Positions 8,741 through 17,739 are shown, numbered from the stretch's first letter. The stretch is 64,000 bases of DNA from Mesorhizobium sp. WSM4311 (GCF_002295115.1 NZ_NSFV01000006.1:74501-138500), one strand, 5' to 3'. Translations and numbers: made by a program. The notes: generated by a model from the sequence alone, not told the origin.

Positions 8741-9844
8741 ATGGCTGAAATCGCGAACCCCAGCGTATCGATCCAGAACCTGTCGCTGAACTATGGTGCG
8801 GTGTCGGTCCTGCAGACACTCGACCTCGATATCGCCGAGGGCGAGTTCATCGTGCTCCTGGGACCCTCTGGCTGTGGCAAGTCGACCTTGCTCAACTGCA
8901 TTGCCGGGCTGCTCGACATTTCGAAGGGCCGCATCTTCATCAAGGGGAAGAACGTCACCTGGGAAGAGCCCAAGGATCGCGGCATCGGCATGGTATTCCA
9001 GTCCTATGCGCTCTATCCGCAGATGACGGTGGAGAAGAACCTGTCCTTCGGCCTGCGCGTCGCGGGCCTGCCCAAGGACGAAATCGCCAAGCGCATCGCG
9101 CGCGCCGCGGAGATCTTGCAGATCGAACCGCTGCTGCAACGCAAGCCCTCCGCGCTGTCCGGCGGCCAGCGGCAGCGCGTGGCGATCGGGCGGGCGCTGG
9201 TGCGCGATGTCGATGTGTTCCTGTTCGACGAACCGCTGTCCAATCTTGACGCCAAGCTGCGATCCGAATTGCGCGTCGAAATCAAGCTGCTGCATCGCAG
9301 ATTGCAGAACACCATGATCTACGTCACCCACGACCAGATCGAGGCGATGACCCTGGCCGACCGGATCGCGGTGATGAAGGGCGGGGTCATCCAACAGCTC
9401 GACGCGCCGCAAACGATCTACAACCGTCCGGTTAATCGCTTTGTCGCCGGATTCCTCGGTTCGCCGGCAATGAATTTCGTCGAGGGTCAACTTGCAGCTG
9501 GCGATGCCGCGGCGTTCACCGCCGACGGGGTTTCGATACCGCTCGACCGCTATGAGTTCGACAAGGATCGCGGCAGCGCGGGCAAGCCCTGTGTGTTCGG
9601 CATCAGGCCCGAGCACGTCGCCTTTGGAGATGCGGCCAAGGCCATGCCGTTCACCGCCGAGTCATCCGTCGAGATCGTCGAGCCGATGGGCTCCGACACG
9701 CTGGTGTGGACCAAGCTCGGCGGCCGCAATTTTTCCTTCCGCGTAGAGGCGGAAAAGACGCTGCGCACCGGCGATCCAATCCGGATCGGCTTTGACCCCG
9801 CCCGCGCCTCGCTGTTCGACACCCCATCCGGCAACCGCCTATAG
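8741..9844 (+). CDS. Sugar ABC transporter ATP-binding protein (UgpC/MsmK type)
   Basis: The protein has 367 residues from the ATG at 8741. Walker A is GPSGCGKST, the Q-loop region is MVFQSYALYPQMTV, the signature is LSGGQRQRVAIGRAL, Walker B is VFLFDEPLSNLDAKLR and the switch histidine is in YVTHDQIEAMT. A C-terminal TOBE/OB region (about 240-367) is typical of MalK-like subunits. GTG at 8735 and ATG at 8738 are in the same frame; 8741 is preferred because AAAGG at 8730-8734 is then 6 nt away. It energises the two permeases. Confidence 0.93.
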   Translation: MAEIANPSVSIQNLSLNYGAVSVLQTLDLDIAEGEFIVLLGPSGCGKSTLLNCIAGLLDISKGRIFIKGKNVTWEEPKDRGIGMVFQSYALYPQMTVEKNLSFGLRVAGLPKDEIAKRIARAAEILQIEPLLQRKPSALSGGQRQRVAIGRALVRDVDVFLFDEPLSNLDAKLRSELRVEIKLLHRRLQNTMIYVTHDQIEAMTLADRIAVMKGGVIQQLDAPQTIYNRPVNRFVAGFLGSPAMNFVEGQLAAGDAAAFTADGVSIPLDRYEFDKDRGSAGKPCVFGIRPEHVAFGDAAKAMPFTAESSVEIVEPMGSDTLVWTKLGGRNFSFRVEAEKTLRTGDPIRIGFDPARASLFDTPSGNRL

Positions 9845-9898
9845 CCCCCAAGCCCTCCTCCCAAGAACCCACCCTACCAAGCAGAACGGACAGAGACG

Positions 9899-10645
9899 AT
9901 GAACTGGTCATTCCAACTTTACAGCGCCCGCAATTTTCAACCCTGGGAGGGCGTGCTCGCGACGCTCGGCAAGCTCGGCTACGCGCAAGTCGAAGGCTTC
10001 GGCGGCGTCTATGAAAATCCCAAGGCCTTCCGCGCGGAACTCGACAAGAACGGGCTTTCGATGCCGACCGGGCATTTCTCCATCGATGCGCTGGAGAAGG
10101 ATTTCGACGGCGTGCGCAAAACGGCCGAAGCGCTGGGCATCAAGCTTCTGATCTGCCCCTATCTGATGGCCGAGGACAGGCCGTCCGACGCCGCCGGCTG
10201 GCGCGGCTTTGGCGAGCGCCTGGCCAAGGTCGGCGAGGTCGCCTCGAAAGCCGGCTACGGCTTTGCCTGGCACAACCATGATTTCGAGTTCAAGGCCCTT
10301 GCCGACGGTTCGGTGCCGCAGGATCACATCCTGTCTTCCGCTCCCGATATCGGCTGGGAGATGGACCTTGCCTGGGTGGTGCGCGGCGGCGCCGATCCGC
10401 TGCCCTGGATCGAAAGGCACGGCAAGCGCATCGTCGCCGTGCATGTAAAGGATATCGCCAGGCCGGGCGAAGGGCTGGACGAGGATGGTTGGTCGGACGT
10501 CGGCCACGGCACGATCGACTGGGCCAACCTGATCAAGGTGTTGCGGGCCAAGAGCGCTGCAAAATACTTTGTCATGGAGCAGGACAACCCCAACGACATC
10601 GAGCGCTTCGCCAGCCGCTCGATCGCATCCGTCAAGGCTTACTAG
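9899..10645 (+). CDS. Sugar phosphate isomerase/epimerase family TIM-barrel protein
   Basis: The protein has 248 residues of the xylose-isomerase-like TIM barrel (AP_endonuc_2) family. Metal ligands typical of the fold are visible: H in FAWHNHDFEF, D in EMDLAWVV, H in VHVKDIARP and E in FVMEQDNPND. It lies 54 nt after the ATPase gene and 11 nt before a Gfo/Idh/MocA dehydrogenase, in the same operon. Members paired with such dehydrogenases act as isomerases, epimerases or 3-keto-glycoside lyases; which applies here is not decided by sequence. Confidence 0.85.
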   Translation: MNWSFQLYSARNFQPWEGVLATLGKLGYAQVEGFGGVYENPKAFRAELDKNGLSMPTGHFSIDALEKDFDGVRKTAEALGIKLLICPYLMAEDRPSDAAGWRGFGERLAKVGEVASKAGYGFAWHNHDFEFKALADGSVPQDHILSSAPDIGWEMDLAWVVRGGADPLPWIERHGKRIVAVHVKDIARPGEGLDEDGWSDVGHGTIDWANLIKVLRAKSAAKYFVMEQDNPNDIERFASRSIASVKAY

Positions 10646-10656
10646 GAACAATCATC

Positions 10657-11796
10657 ATGGCAAAGAAACTGGGTATTGGCGTCATCGGCTGCGGCAACAT
10701 CTCGAAGGCGTATTTCTCGCTGGCGCCGCTGTTTCGCGGCATCGAGATGCGCGCTTGCGCCGACATCAACATGGACGCGGCCAGGGCGCGGGCGAAGGAG
10801 TTCAACCTGCGCGCCGAAGCCGTCGAGGATCTGCTCAAGGCCGACGACATCGACATCATCGTCAACCTGACGATACCGGCGGTGCATTACGAGGTGTCGA
10901 AACGCGTGCTCGATGCCGGCAAGCACGTCTATTCGGAAAAGCCGTTCGTGCTCTCGCTCGAAGAGGGCCAGGACCTCAAGGCGCGGGCTGAAAAGAAGGG
11001 GCTGCGCATCGGCTCGGCGCCCGACACGTTCCTCGGCGGCGCGCACCAGCTGGTGCGTGAGCTGATCGATGAGGGCAAGCTCGGCAAGATCACCAGCGGC
11101 ACCTGCCATGTCATGGGTCACGGCATGGAGCATTGGCACCCCAATCCGGATTTCTTCTTCCAGCCGGGCGCCGGACCGGTGCTCGATATCGGACCGTATT
11201 ACATCACCAATCTGATCCAGCTGATCGGGCCGGTAAAACAGGTGGCGGCCTTTGCGACAACCCCGGCCAAGGAGCGGACGATTTCATCGAAACCGCGTGC
11301 GGGCGAAAAAATCCCGGTCAACACGCCGACGACGATCCATGGCCTGCTGGAATTCGAGAATGGCGCCGTGGTGACGTTGAACACCAGCTGGGACGTCTGG
11401 GCTCACGGCCACGCGCCGATGGAACTCTATGGCGAAGCCGGCACGGTGTTCGTGCCGGATCCGAATTTCTTCGGCGGCGACGTGCGCTTCACCGAAGACG
11501 GCAAGCCGGTCAAGAAGCTGCCGAAATGGAAGCACCCGCTTGGCGTGCCCAACGAAATGCACGGCCAGGGCATGATGGCCAACTACCGCACGGCGGGTCT
11601 CGCCGACATGGCATTGGCAATAGTCGAGGGCCGGCCGCATCGTTGCTCGATGGAGCTGGCGCTGCATGCCGTCGATGTCATGACCGGCATCCTGCGTTCC
11701 GGCGAAACTGGCAAGTTCGTGGCCATGCAGACCACTTGCGAGCGGCCGGCGGCACTTGGCGTCAAGGCGGCCAAGGAACTGCTGGCGAAGAAGTAG
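10657..11796 (+). CDS. Gfo/Idh/MocA-family oxidoreductase
   Basis: The 379-residue protein begins MAKKLGIGVIGCGNIS, an NAD(P)-binding Rossmann fold. The EKP motif in HVYSEKPFVLSLEEG carries the family's catalytic lysine, and DIGPYYITNLIQLIGPV is the conserved segment of the substrate domain. The ATG at 10657 is used although the frame is open upstream, because it starts exactly at the conserved N-terminus, 11 nt after the TIM-barrel gene. Members oxidise sugars or polyols, often at C3. It very likely acts on the imported sugar or on the product of its neighbour. Confidence 0.88.
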   Translation: MAKKLGIGVIGCGNISKAYFSLAPLFRGIEMRACADINMDAARARAKEFNLRAEAVEDLLKADDIDIIVNLTIPAVHYEVSKRVLDAGKHVYSEKPFVLSLEEGQDLKARAEKKGLRIGSAPDTFLGGAHQLVRELIDEGKLGKITSGTCHVMGHGMEHWHPNPDFFFQPGAGPVLDIGPYYITNLIQLIGPVKQVAAFATTPAKERTISSKPRAGEKIPVNTPTTIHGLLEFENGAVVTLNTSWDVWAHGHAPMELYGEAGTVFVPDPNFFGGDVRFTEDGKPVKKLPKWKHPLGVPNEMHGQGMMANYRTAGLADMALAIVEGRPHRCSMELALHAVDVMTGILRSGETGKFVAMQTTCERPAALGVKAAKELLAKK

Positions 11797-11826
11797 GCGC
11801 AAGGATTATCGATAATTTTGAGTTGT

Positions 11827-11854
11827 CCCTCTCCCCGTTCGGCCGGGGAGAGGG
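11827..11854. repeat. Short palindromic intergenic repeat / hairpin
   Basis: CCCTCTCCCC (11827-11836) and GGGGAGAGGG (11845-11854) form a perfect 10-bp stem, 11 bp with the inner G-C pair. This sequence type (CCCTCTCCCCG with its complement) recurs between genes in rhizobial and other proteobacterial genomes. It lies between the dehydrogenase and the aldo/keto reductase gene and may attenuate read-through. Confidence 0.6.
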
Positions 11855-11929
11855 TAAAAGGGCGCCGGGCCGTCTCACCGCCTTTGCGATGAAGCTGCCC
11901 GGTCTGTTCAGTTTCGAGGATCTTTTCCC

Positions 11930-12976
11930 ATGCCCTATGTCGCTGCCGAAAATCGCTACGAAAAAATGATCTACAACCGCTGCGGGCGCTCCGGCCTCAA
12001 GCTGCCGGCGATCTCGCTCGGCCTGTGGCACAATTTCGGCAATGACACGCCGCACAAGACCAAGCAGGCGATCGTGCGCAAGGCGTTCGATCTCGGCATC
12101 ACCCATTTCGACCTCGCCAACAATTACGGACCGCCGCCCGGCTCGGCCGAGACCGCTTTCGGCGAGATCCTGCGCACCGATTTTTCCGCCTATCGCGACG
12201 AGCTGATCATCTCGACCAAGGCCGGCTACGAAATGTGGGCCGGCCCTTACGGTGAATGGGGCGGGCGCAAATACATGCTGGCCAGCCTCGATCAGAGCCT
12301 GAAGCGGATGGGGCTCGACTATGTCGACATCTTCTACTCGCACCGCTTCGATCCCGACACGCCGCTGGAGGAAACCATGGGGGCGCTCGACCATGCGGTG
12401 CGCTCGGGCAAGGCGCTCTATGCCGGCATCTCGTCCTACAACTCGCAGCGCACCCGCGAAGCCGCCGACATCCTCAAGCGGCTCGGCACGCCCTGCATCA
12501 TCCACCAGCCGAGCTATTCGATGCTGAACCGCTGGGTCGAGGAAGACGGCCTGCTCGACACGCTGGAGGGGCTCGGCGTCGGCTCGATCGTGTTCTCGCC
12601 GCTGGCCCAGGGCATGCTCACCGACAAATATCTTGGCGGCATCCCTGAAGGTAGCCGCGCCTCCCAGGGCAAGTCGCTGAAGTCGGCCTTCATCAACGAC
12701 CGCACCATCGCCAACATCAAGGCGCTCAACGCCATCGCCGGCAAGCGCGGCCAGACGCTGGCGCAGATGGCGCTGGCCTGGGTGCTGCGCAAGGGCAAGG
12801 TGACGTCGGCGCTGATCGGCGCCAGCCGGCCGGAGCAGGTCGAGGACTGCGTCGGCGCCCTGAAAGTGCTCGACTTCAGCGATGCCGAATTGGCCGAAAT
12901 CGATAGCTACGCGCGCGAATCCGACATCAACCTGTGGGCAGCCTCCGCCGAGCGCAAAGGCCCGCCGAGGAAATAG
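11930..12976 (+). CDS. Aldo/keto reductase (YghZ/MgrA-like)
   Basis: The 348-residue protein is an NADPH-dependent aldo/keto reductase of the Kv-beta/YghZ group, related to L-glyceraldehyde-3-phosphate reductase. The catalytic tetrad is visible: D and Y in HFDLANNYGPPPGSAE, K in IISTKAGYEMWAGP and H in IFYSHRFDPDTPLEETM. The GSAE segment and WAGPYGEWGGRKYMLASLDQ are characteristic of this group. It is the last gene of the sugar operon run, separated by a hairpin, and may detoxify or reduce an aldehyde or keto sugar made by the upstream enzymes. Confidence 0.9.
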   Translation: MPYVAAENRYEKMIYNRCGRSGLKLPAISLGLWHNFGNDTPHKTKQAIVRKAFDLGITHFDLANNYGPPPGSAETAFGEILRTDFSAYRDELIISTKAGYEMWAGPYGEWGGRKYMLASLDQSLKRMGLDYVDIFYSHRFDPDTPLEETMGALDHAVRSGKALYAGISSYNSQRTREAADILKRLGTPCIIHQPSYSMLNRWVEEDGLLDTLEGLGVGSIVFSPLAQGMLTDKYLGGIPEGSRASQGKSLKSAFINDRTIANIKALNAIAGKRGQTLAQMALAWVLRKGKVTSALIGASRPEQVEDCVGALKVLDFSDAELAEIDSYARESDINLWAASAERKGPPRK

Positions 12977-12990
12977 AGCTGTCGGACAAA

Positions 12991-13026
12991 CCGGCAAATG
13001 AAAACGGCCCGGCAAATGAAAACGGC
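12991..13026. repeat. Perfect 18-bp tandem duplication next to a terminator
   Basis: CCGGCAAATGAAAACGGC occurs twice in direct tandem (12991-13008 and 13009-13026) with no mismatch. The second copy contributes most of the left arm of the terminator at 13018-13048, so the duplication has copied part of a terminator stem. Confidence 0.9.
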
Positions 13027-13048
13027 GGGAATCTCTCCCGCCGTTTTC
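13018..13048. terminator. Bidirectional terminator between aldo/keto reductase and protease genes
   Basis: GAAAACGGCGGGA and TCCCGCCGTTTTC form a perfect 13-bp stem with a 5-nt loop. The A-run on one side and T-run on the other make it usable on both strands, as expected between two convergent genes. Confidence 0.85.
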
Positions 13049-13084
13049 ACGACAAGCAAAATGTCGGGCAAAATGGCCAGGCCT

Positions 13085-14182
13085 TCAGGGCGTCTTCGGC
13101 TTCTGCGCGGTGCCCAGCCCGGCTTTCGGCTTTTCCGGCGCGGGAGCAAGGGTCTTCATCTTCGTCTCGATCCAGCCGCCGTAGTTGGCCAGCCGCGTGT
13201 AGATGCCATAGGCGTCCTTGTGGCCGCAGGCCGCACTGCCGTCGGCGGGACCTTCGCCCCAGCTGACGACGCCGACCTGAACCGGGCCGTCGGCGCCGGT
13301 CATGAACAGCGGGCCGCCGCTGTCGCCATTGCAGGCATCGCGCACACCGCTGGTGGTGCCGGCGCAGATCATGTTGCCGGTCAGCGGGTCGGTCATATCG
13401 GCGGCAATCGCATTGGCGGCCGCATCGATGCCCTTTTCCGAATAGCGCATGCGGTGGGACAGATCGCCTAGTGCCGCCTTCAAATCATGCGCATAGATGG
13501 CCTTGATGCCGGTGTTGCAGGCGCTGTTCGGCTGCAGATCGAGGTCGGCGACCATCAGCGTTGTCGGGAACGTTCCGTCCTGCATCTTGCCCCAGCCGGT
13601 GACGGTGGTCTTGCCGGTGTCGGGTGTCGCCTCGCGGGTAAGCTTGATGGTCGGCGCATCGGCCGGCTCGGCAAGCCGGAGCAGGCCGAGGTCGTTGTCG
13701 AGCGTCTGCTCGCTGTAGCCTTCGTTGACGATAACCTCCACCACCTTGTGGCGCTTGCCTTCGCTGAGGTCGGTGGCGCCGGTCAGCACGGTCACTGAAT
13801 CCGGCGAGATCGGCCGACCCTTGTCATTGAGGCAGTGCGCCGCCGTCAGCACCCATTGCGGGGCGATCAGGCTGCCGCCGCAGAATTGCGCATTGGCCTG
13901 CGAGGCCGGGTTCTCGTCCAGCCTGGCGGTGGTGAGCAGCGCGACCTGGAACGGATAGGCGCCCTTTTCGGCCTGGTTGCCGCCATAGACCCGGTCGGCG
14001 CCGTCAGGGTTCTCGGCGGCCGCCTTGGCCCTGGCCTCGGTCACCCGCTGCATCGGCGAGACCGCCGCTTCGGGCCTTGCGGTGCTTTCATCCGCCCGGC
14101 CTTGGTTGATCGATACGAAGGCAGCGGCAATACCAAGCAGCGATGCGGCAACGATTGGCCCGAACCGATTTGTGATGTGCAC
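13085..14182 (-). CDS. Secreted trypsin-like serine protease (family S1)
   Basis: The preferred start is GTG at 14182, 5 nt after a strong GAGGAGG ribosome site, giving 365 residues; the open frame runs further upstream. A hydrophobic signal segment (about 8-24, FGPIVAASLLGIAAAFV) predicts export. RVYGGNQAEKGAYPFQVALL resembles a zymogen activation site followed by the mature chymotrypsin fold. The catalytic triad is H116 (VLTAAHC), D164 (DNDLGLL) and S288 (CNGDSGGPLF). An aspartate six residues before the serine suggests trypsin-like cleavage after Lys or Arg. The tail after 345 is rich in Pro, Lys and Ala. It is divergent from a second secreted protease. Confidence 0.9.
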   Translation of the reverse strand: MHITNRFGPIVAASLLGIAAAFVSINQGRADESTARPEAAVSPMQRVTEARAKAAAENPDGADRVYGGNQAEKGAYPFQVALLTTARLDENPASQANAQFCGGSLIAPQWVLTAAHCLNDKGRPISPDSVTVLTGATDLSEGKRHKVVEVIVNEGYSEQTLDNDLGLLRLAEPADAPTIKLTREATPDTGKTTVTGWGKMQDGTFPTTLMVADLDLQPNSACNTGIKAIYAHDLKAALGDLSHRMRYSEKGIDAAANAIAADMTDPLTGNMICAGTTSGVRDACNGDSGGPLFMTGADGPVQVGVVSWGEGPADGSAACGHKDAYGIYTRLANYGGWIETKMKTLAPAPEKPKAGLGTAQKPKTP

Positions 14183-14584
14183 CTGAACCTCCTCAGACAG
14201 TTCTCCCGCGCGGATCGGACGCAGGGCATTTGTGCAAGGAGGTGTTGCCGGTTCAGCGACCCGCACGCGTGCCGTATCGAAATGGCCCGCGATCAGTCAC
14301 GAAACCGAATCCCACTTTTGCTAACCGTGCCCGCGAGCAGAACCCGCACAAAATCCTATAGCCCCCCACGGGCTACGTGGAAGCGATTTGTCATTGCCAA
14401 TCTTGGATTATTTTAGGCAGTATACCGTTGCAGAGTTTTTTTGGCGGGGGCCTTGAAAATGACAGCCTAGAACAACGCTCGCGGGGAATGCCGGCGGGTA
14501 GACTCATTTTTCGGCGTCACCACGATCTCGACAATATTTCTGTATTTTGATCCAGTCCTTGCTGACTTTTGGGAGAGTCTCACC
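14183..14584. promoter_or_regulatory. 402-bp divergent intergenic region between two secreted protease genes
   Basis: No credible ORF was found. The stretch is noticeably more A+T-rich than its surroundings from about 14380 to 14460, as expected for divergent promoters. I could not identify -35/-10 pairs or a convincing operator. Confidence 0.4.
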
Positions 14585-15679
14585 ATGACAAAACTGACAA
14601 ACGCACTCTTTGCGTTCGCTTTGCTTTCCACCGCAATGTGGACGGTCCCGGTTTTCGCCGCCGACCCTGGGTCCGCCAGTGCCGGCAATGGCGAAAGCAT
14701 GCGGGACGTTACTTCGGGCGACTTCAAGGCGGGCCGAGCAAAACCGATGACGACACCACAGCTTACTGATGAAGACAGCCGCGCCGCGCCGCTCGCCGAC
14801 GAGAAGGCGGCTGTCAAATCCTATGGCATCGTCGGGCGTTCCGCCGATGGCAAGGAGATCAAGATCGAACCAAGCGAAGCGCTGCGCGAGCTCATCATCA
14901 AGGAACTGAACGCGCCGGCCAATGGCGCGGACGGGGCTGAGCGCAAGACCGAGGACCCCGGGCTCGGCGAAGGTGAGGCCGGGCGCCAGGTTTTCGGCCC
15001 CGATGATCGCGAGCAGGTCAAGAACACCAAGACCTACCCGTTCTCGGCCATTGGCTATCTGGAAGCCAAATCGACGAAGACGGGCAGCTATGGCAGCTGT
15101 TCTGCAACGCTGATCGGCCCGCGCACGGTGCTCACCGCGGCGCATTGCCTCTACAGCCATGAGGACAAGGACTGGCTCTCCGAGTATCTGTTCGTGCCAG
15201 GCCTCAACGGCAGCACTGCCGACGACGCACCGTTCGGCGCCTTCACCTATGAAAGCGCCTATGTGCTGCAGGGCTTCATCGACAACTACCAGGGCTATTA
15301 CGGCTCGGTGATCCCGTGGGATCTCGGCATCATCACGCTGAAGCAGGATGTCGGCACCAACCTCGGCTGGCTGGGTTACGCCAATTATGACGATCTCGGC
15401 GACTTCACCGCCAACCTCGTCGGCTATCCCGGCGACAAGCCGATGGGCACGATGTGGAAGGCCAACTGCGAAGTGCATGCCGAGAACATCGCTCCGGAAT
15501 ATTTCCAGTATGACTGCGATACGTTCCCGGGATCGAGCGGCAGCTCGGTCTATGCCTACGACACCAAGTCCAAGCAGCGCATCATCACCGGCGTCAACGT
15601 GGCGGAAAGCCCCGACGCGAACACCGCCGTGCGCCTGAACGCCGCCAACGTCCAGTGGATCAACAGCCTGTACAAATAG
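14585..15679 (+). CDS. Secreted V8-like serine endopeptidase
   Basis: The 364-residue protein has a Sec signal (about 1-25, ending VFAAD), a roughly 120-residue hydrophilic pro-region and a chymotrypsin-fold catalytic domain of the V8/glutamyl endopeptidase type. The triad is H187 (VLTAAHC), D246 (IPWDLGII) and S318 in PGSSGSS. Cysteines 172/188 and 295/311 could pair as two disulfides. GGGAGAG before the ATG is a good ribosome site. It is unrelated in sequence to the divergent trypsin-like neighbour beyond the fold. The long N-terminal region suggests it is secreted as a zymogen. Confidence 0.88.
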   Translation: MTKLTNALFAFALLSTAMWTVPVFAADPGSASAGNGESMRDVTSGDFKAGRAKPMTTPQLTDEDSRAAPLADEKAAVKSYGIVGRSADGKEIKIEPSEALRELIIKELNAPANGADGAERKTEDPGLGEGEAGRQVFGPDDREQVKNTKTYPFSAIGYLEAKSTKTGSYGSCSATLIGPRTVLTAAHCLYSHEDKDWLSEYLFVPGLNGSTADDAPFGAFTYESAYVLQGFIDNYQGYYGSVIPWDLGIITLKQDVGTNLGWLGYANYDDLGDFTANLVGYPGDKPMGTMWKANCEVHAENIAPEYFQYDCDTFPGSSGSSVYAYDTKSKQRIITGVNVAESPDANTAVRLNAANVQWINSLYK

Positions 15680-15703
15680 GCGCTGCGCGCTCGCAGTGAA
15701 GAC

Positions 15704-15733
15704 AAGGCGGCGGGTCAATCCTGCCGCCTTTTT
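15704..15733 (+). terminator. Intrinsic terminator of the V8-like protease gene
   Basis: AAGGCGGCGGG and CCTGCCGCCTT form an 11-bp stem (one G-U pair) with a TCAAT loop, followed by TTT. It lies 25 nt after the stop codon. Confidence 0.8.
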
Positions 15734-15827
15734 CGTGCCGTTTCTTCCGCATGGCTTCCCTTGCACGAGGCCGGCGCCCCGACTACGCTTGGCTTGCCAG
15801 GGGCGAGGCGTCCAGGGGGCTCAAGGG

Positions 15828-17654
15828 ATGGGGCGGACAAGGGCAGTGTTCGGGATCGCGGCCGCAGCGATGCTGGGCGCGATGATGCTTTCACCGGCTT
15901 TTGCCGATCCCGCCGCTGTCGGCGGCGCCTGGGCGGAGCGCGTGCAGATCCTCTATCAGGCCGACACACGCTCGGTGCTGCGCAGGGCCGTGCGTGTCTG
16001 GGATTTCCATCCCGAGAAGAACCTCGACTTCGTCTGGGAGCCGGCGGTGGGCCAGTCGCCCGACAAGACGATCGCCGAGGACGGCACCGTCAACGGCAAG
16101 GGCAGGCTGGTGTGGCGGGTGCGCGGCTCCGCCAGCTATGATCCGAAGACGGTCTACTCCAGCTATTTCGGCGATGTCAGGAACGGCCGGCCCGACGGGC
16201 AAGGCAGGCTCGAACTGCGCTCGGGCGAGGTTTTCGAGGGGCATTGGCTTGGCGGAGAACTCAACGGCAAGGGTATCCATATCGATGCCGACGGCAACCG
16301 CTATGAGGGGCAGTTCGTTGACGGTATTGCGAATGGCGAGGGCCGGTTGCTGTCGAAGGCAGGCGAGATCTTTGCCGGCTCTTTTGTCGGCGGATTGAAG
16401 AATGGCAAGGGCACCACGCGGCTCGCCGGCGGCACGGTCTATGAATCGCAATGGGTGATGGGCAAGGAGGTCGGCGGCACGCGTCCCGACGTTCTGGCCG
16501 ATGCCAGGGTCGGAGGCCTGCTCAAGGCGCAGTCCGGCGGCGGCGATGCCGACAAGGTCGAGATCGGCGTCATCGTCGACCAGCGCATGACCCAGCAGGC
16601 CGACATGAAATACCAGCACCTGGTGCGCGACGAGGACATCGCGATCTATCCGGAAGACAGCCTCTACAACGACGCCTGGAACGGCACCGGCACGGTCAAC
16701 ACCACAAATGTCTATGAAGGTGCGGACTGGGAGGAGACGCCGGCCTTTGCCGAGGTCGACCTGAAGACGACGGACGAGTCCAGGGTCAAGCTCGACAGGC
16801 TGGAAATGAAAGTCGCCGCCAGCGACGCCTACCGCAAACCGATGCTGTCGATCTCGGAGCATTTCGGCTGCATCGGCTTTCGGCCCGATTTCTCGATCGT
16901 CAACAATGGCTGGGGCGACGCCAAGGGCATGAAGATGTCGATCCAGTTCACCACGGTGGACGACGAAGGCAATCCGACCGGCCAACCAAGCCGCATGTTC
17001 ACCAAGGATATCGGCGGTTTCGGCGATGGCGTCGACGTGTCGATCAAGAGCGTGCTGGACGAGGCCGGCGTCGATACCGCGAGCCTTGAGACCGGGCGTT
17101 TCCCCTGTCCCTCGGTCGACAGCCTCAATGTCTGCCGCAGCCAGTTCACCAACAAGATCAAGTTCGGCGAGGTCGGCGACTATCTCGGCAATTTCAACCA
17201 GGCGATGACGCTGAACGCGATCGGCAAGTTTGACTATTCATGGGCGGACGATCAGGGCAATGTCTACCAGCAGAGCGAGCCGTTCCGCGCCCAGATGACC
17301 ATGGCGGTCTTCGAGACTCCGGAATCGATGGCCGAATGCGGCGATGGCGGTGGCGGCAGCCCGGAAGCGATGCGCTACCAGAACATAGAATTCCCGATCG
17401 GCAAGCACGACTACTCGATCGCCATGCCGGTGCGCGGCAACAAGAATGTCAGCGCCTATACGGCGCGGCTGAAGATGTGGTCGGCGATGTCGTCGATCCA
17501 CAGTTTCAGCATCGCCGCGCATTTTGCCGACGGCAGCGTGCGCGAGAGCAAGCCGGTGACCTTCTTCTATTTCCGGCCGAAGCAGTCGCTGTTCGAGACC
17601 AAGACCGAGCCGGCGGCGTGCTACCTGCCGCGCCAGATGACCGGCTGCGGCTAA
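15828..17654 (+). CDS. Exported MORN-repeat protein with a large uncharacterised C-terminal region
   Basis: The protein has 608 residues from the ATG at 15828, which gives a clean signal peptide (about 1-26, ending SPAFADP). Residues about 113-213 hold four to five MORN repeats, seen as Y/F-x-G-x-(F/W)-x-x-G-x-x-(N/D)-G-x-G: YFGDVRNGRPDGQG, FEGHWLGGELNGKG, YEGQFVDGIANGEG, FAGSFVGGLKNGKG. The remaining about 390 residues match no family I know and look beta-rich, with scattered cysteines (for example FPCPSVDSLNVCRS). Bacterial MORN repeats usually mediate protein or lipid contacts. It lies between the protease pair and the caspase cluster, transcribed toward the latter. Confidence 0.8.
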   Translation: MGRTRAVFGIAAAAMLGAMMLSPAFADPAAVGGAWAERVQILYQADTRSVLRRAVRVWDFHPEKNLDFVWEPAVGQSPDKTIAEDGTVNGKGRLVWRVRGSASYDPKTVYSSYFGDVRNGRPDGQGRLELRSGEVFEGHWLGGELNGKGIHIDADGNRYEGQFVDGIANGEGRLLSKAGEIFAGSFVGGLKNGKGTTRLAGGTVYESQWVMGKEVGGTRPDVLADARVGGLLKAQSGGGDADKVEIGVIVDQRMTQQADMKYQHLVRDEDIAIYPEDSLYNDAWNGTGTVNTTNVYEGADWEETPAFAEVDLKTTDESRVKLDRLEMKVAASDAYRKPMLSISEHFGCIGFRPDFSIVNNGWGDAKGMKMSIQFTTVDDEGNPTGQPSRMFTKDIGGFGDGVDVSIKSVLDEAGVDTASLETGRFPCPSVDSLNVCRSQFTNKIKFGEVGDYLGNFNQAMTLNAIGKFDYSWADDQGNVYQQSEPFRAQMTMAVFETPESMAECGDGGGGSPEAMRYQNIEFPIGKHDYSIAMPVRGNKNVSAYTARLKMWSAMSSIHSFSIAAHFADGSVRESKPVTFFYFRPKQSLFETKTEPAACYLPRQMTGCG

Positions 17655-17665
17655 GGCATGTCAAT

Positions 17666-17733
17666 ATTCAGGTGAGGCCGTTTTCGACTGGGCCTGACCT
17701 GAATCTCAACACACCTTCCCGTCGAAAAACGGC
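17666..17733. terminator. Convergent terminator region with two mutually exclusive hairpins
   Basis: Hairpin A pairs ATTCAGGT/AGGCC (17666-17679) with GGCCT/ACCTGAAT (17691-17704), 13 pairs with one mismatch. Hairpin B pairs GCCGTTTTCGAC (17677-17688) with GTCGAAAAACGGC (17721-17733), one bulge. They share bases, so only one can form at a time. The region separates the convergent MORN and Memo-CapA genes. Confidence 0.5.
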
Positions 17734-17739
17734 AGTTGC

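Noticed and set aside
11827..11854. A strong terminator ending the sugar operon before the aldo/keto reductase
   Set aside because: No T-run follows, and the same palindrome type is a dispersed intergenic repeat; co-transcription remains possible.
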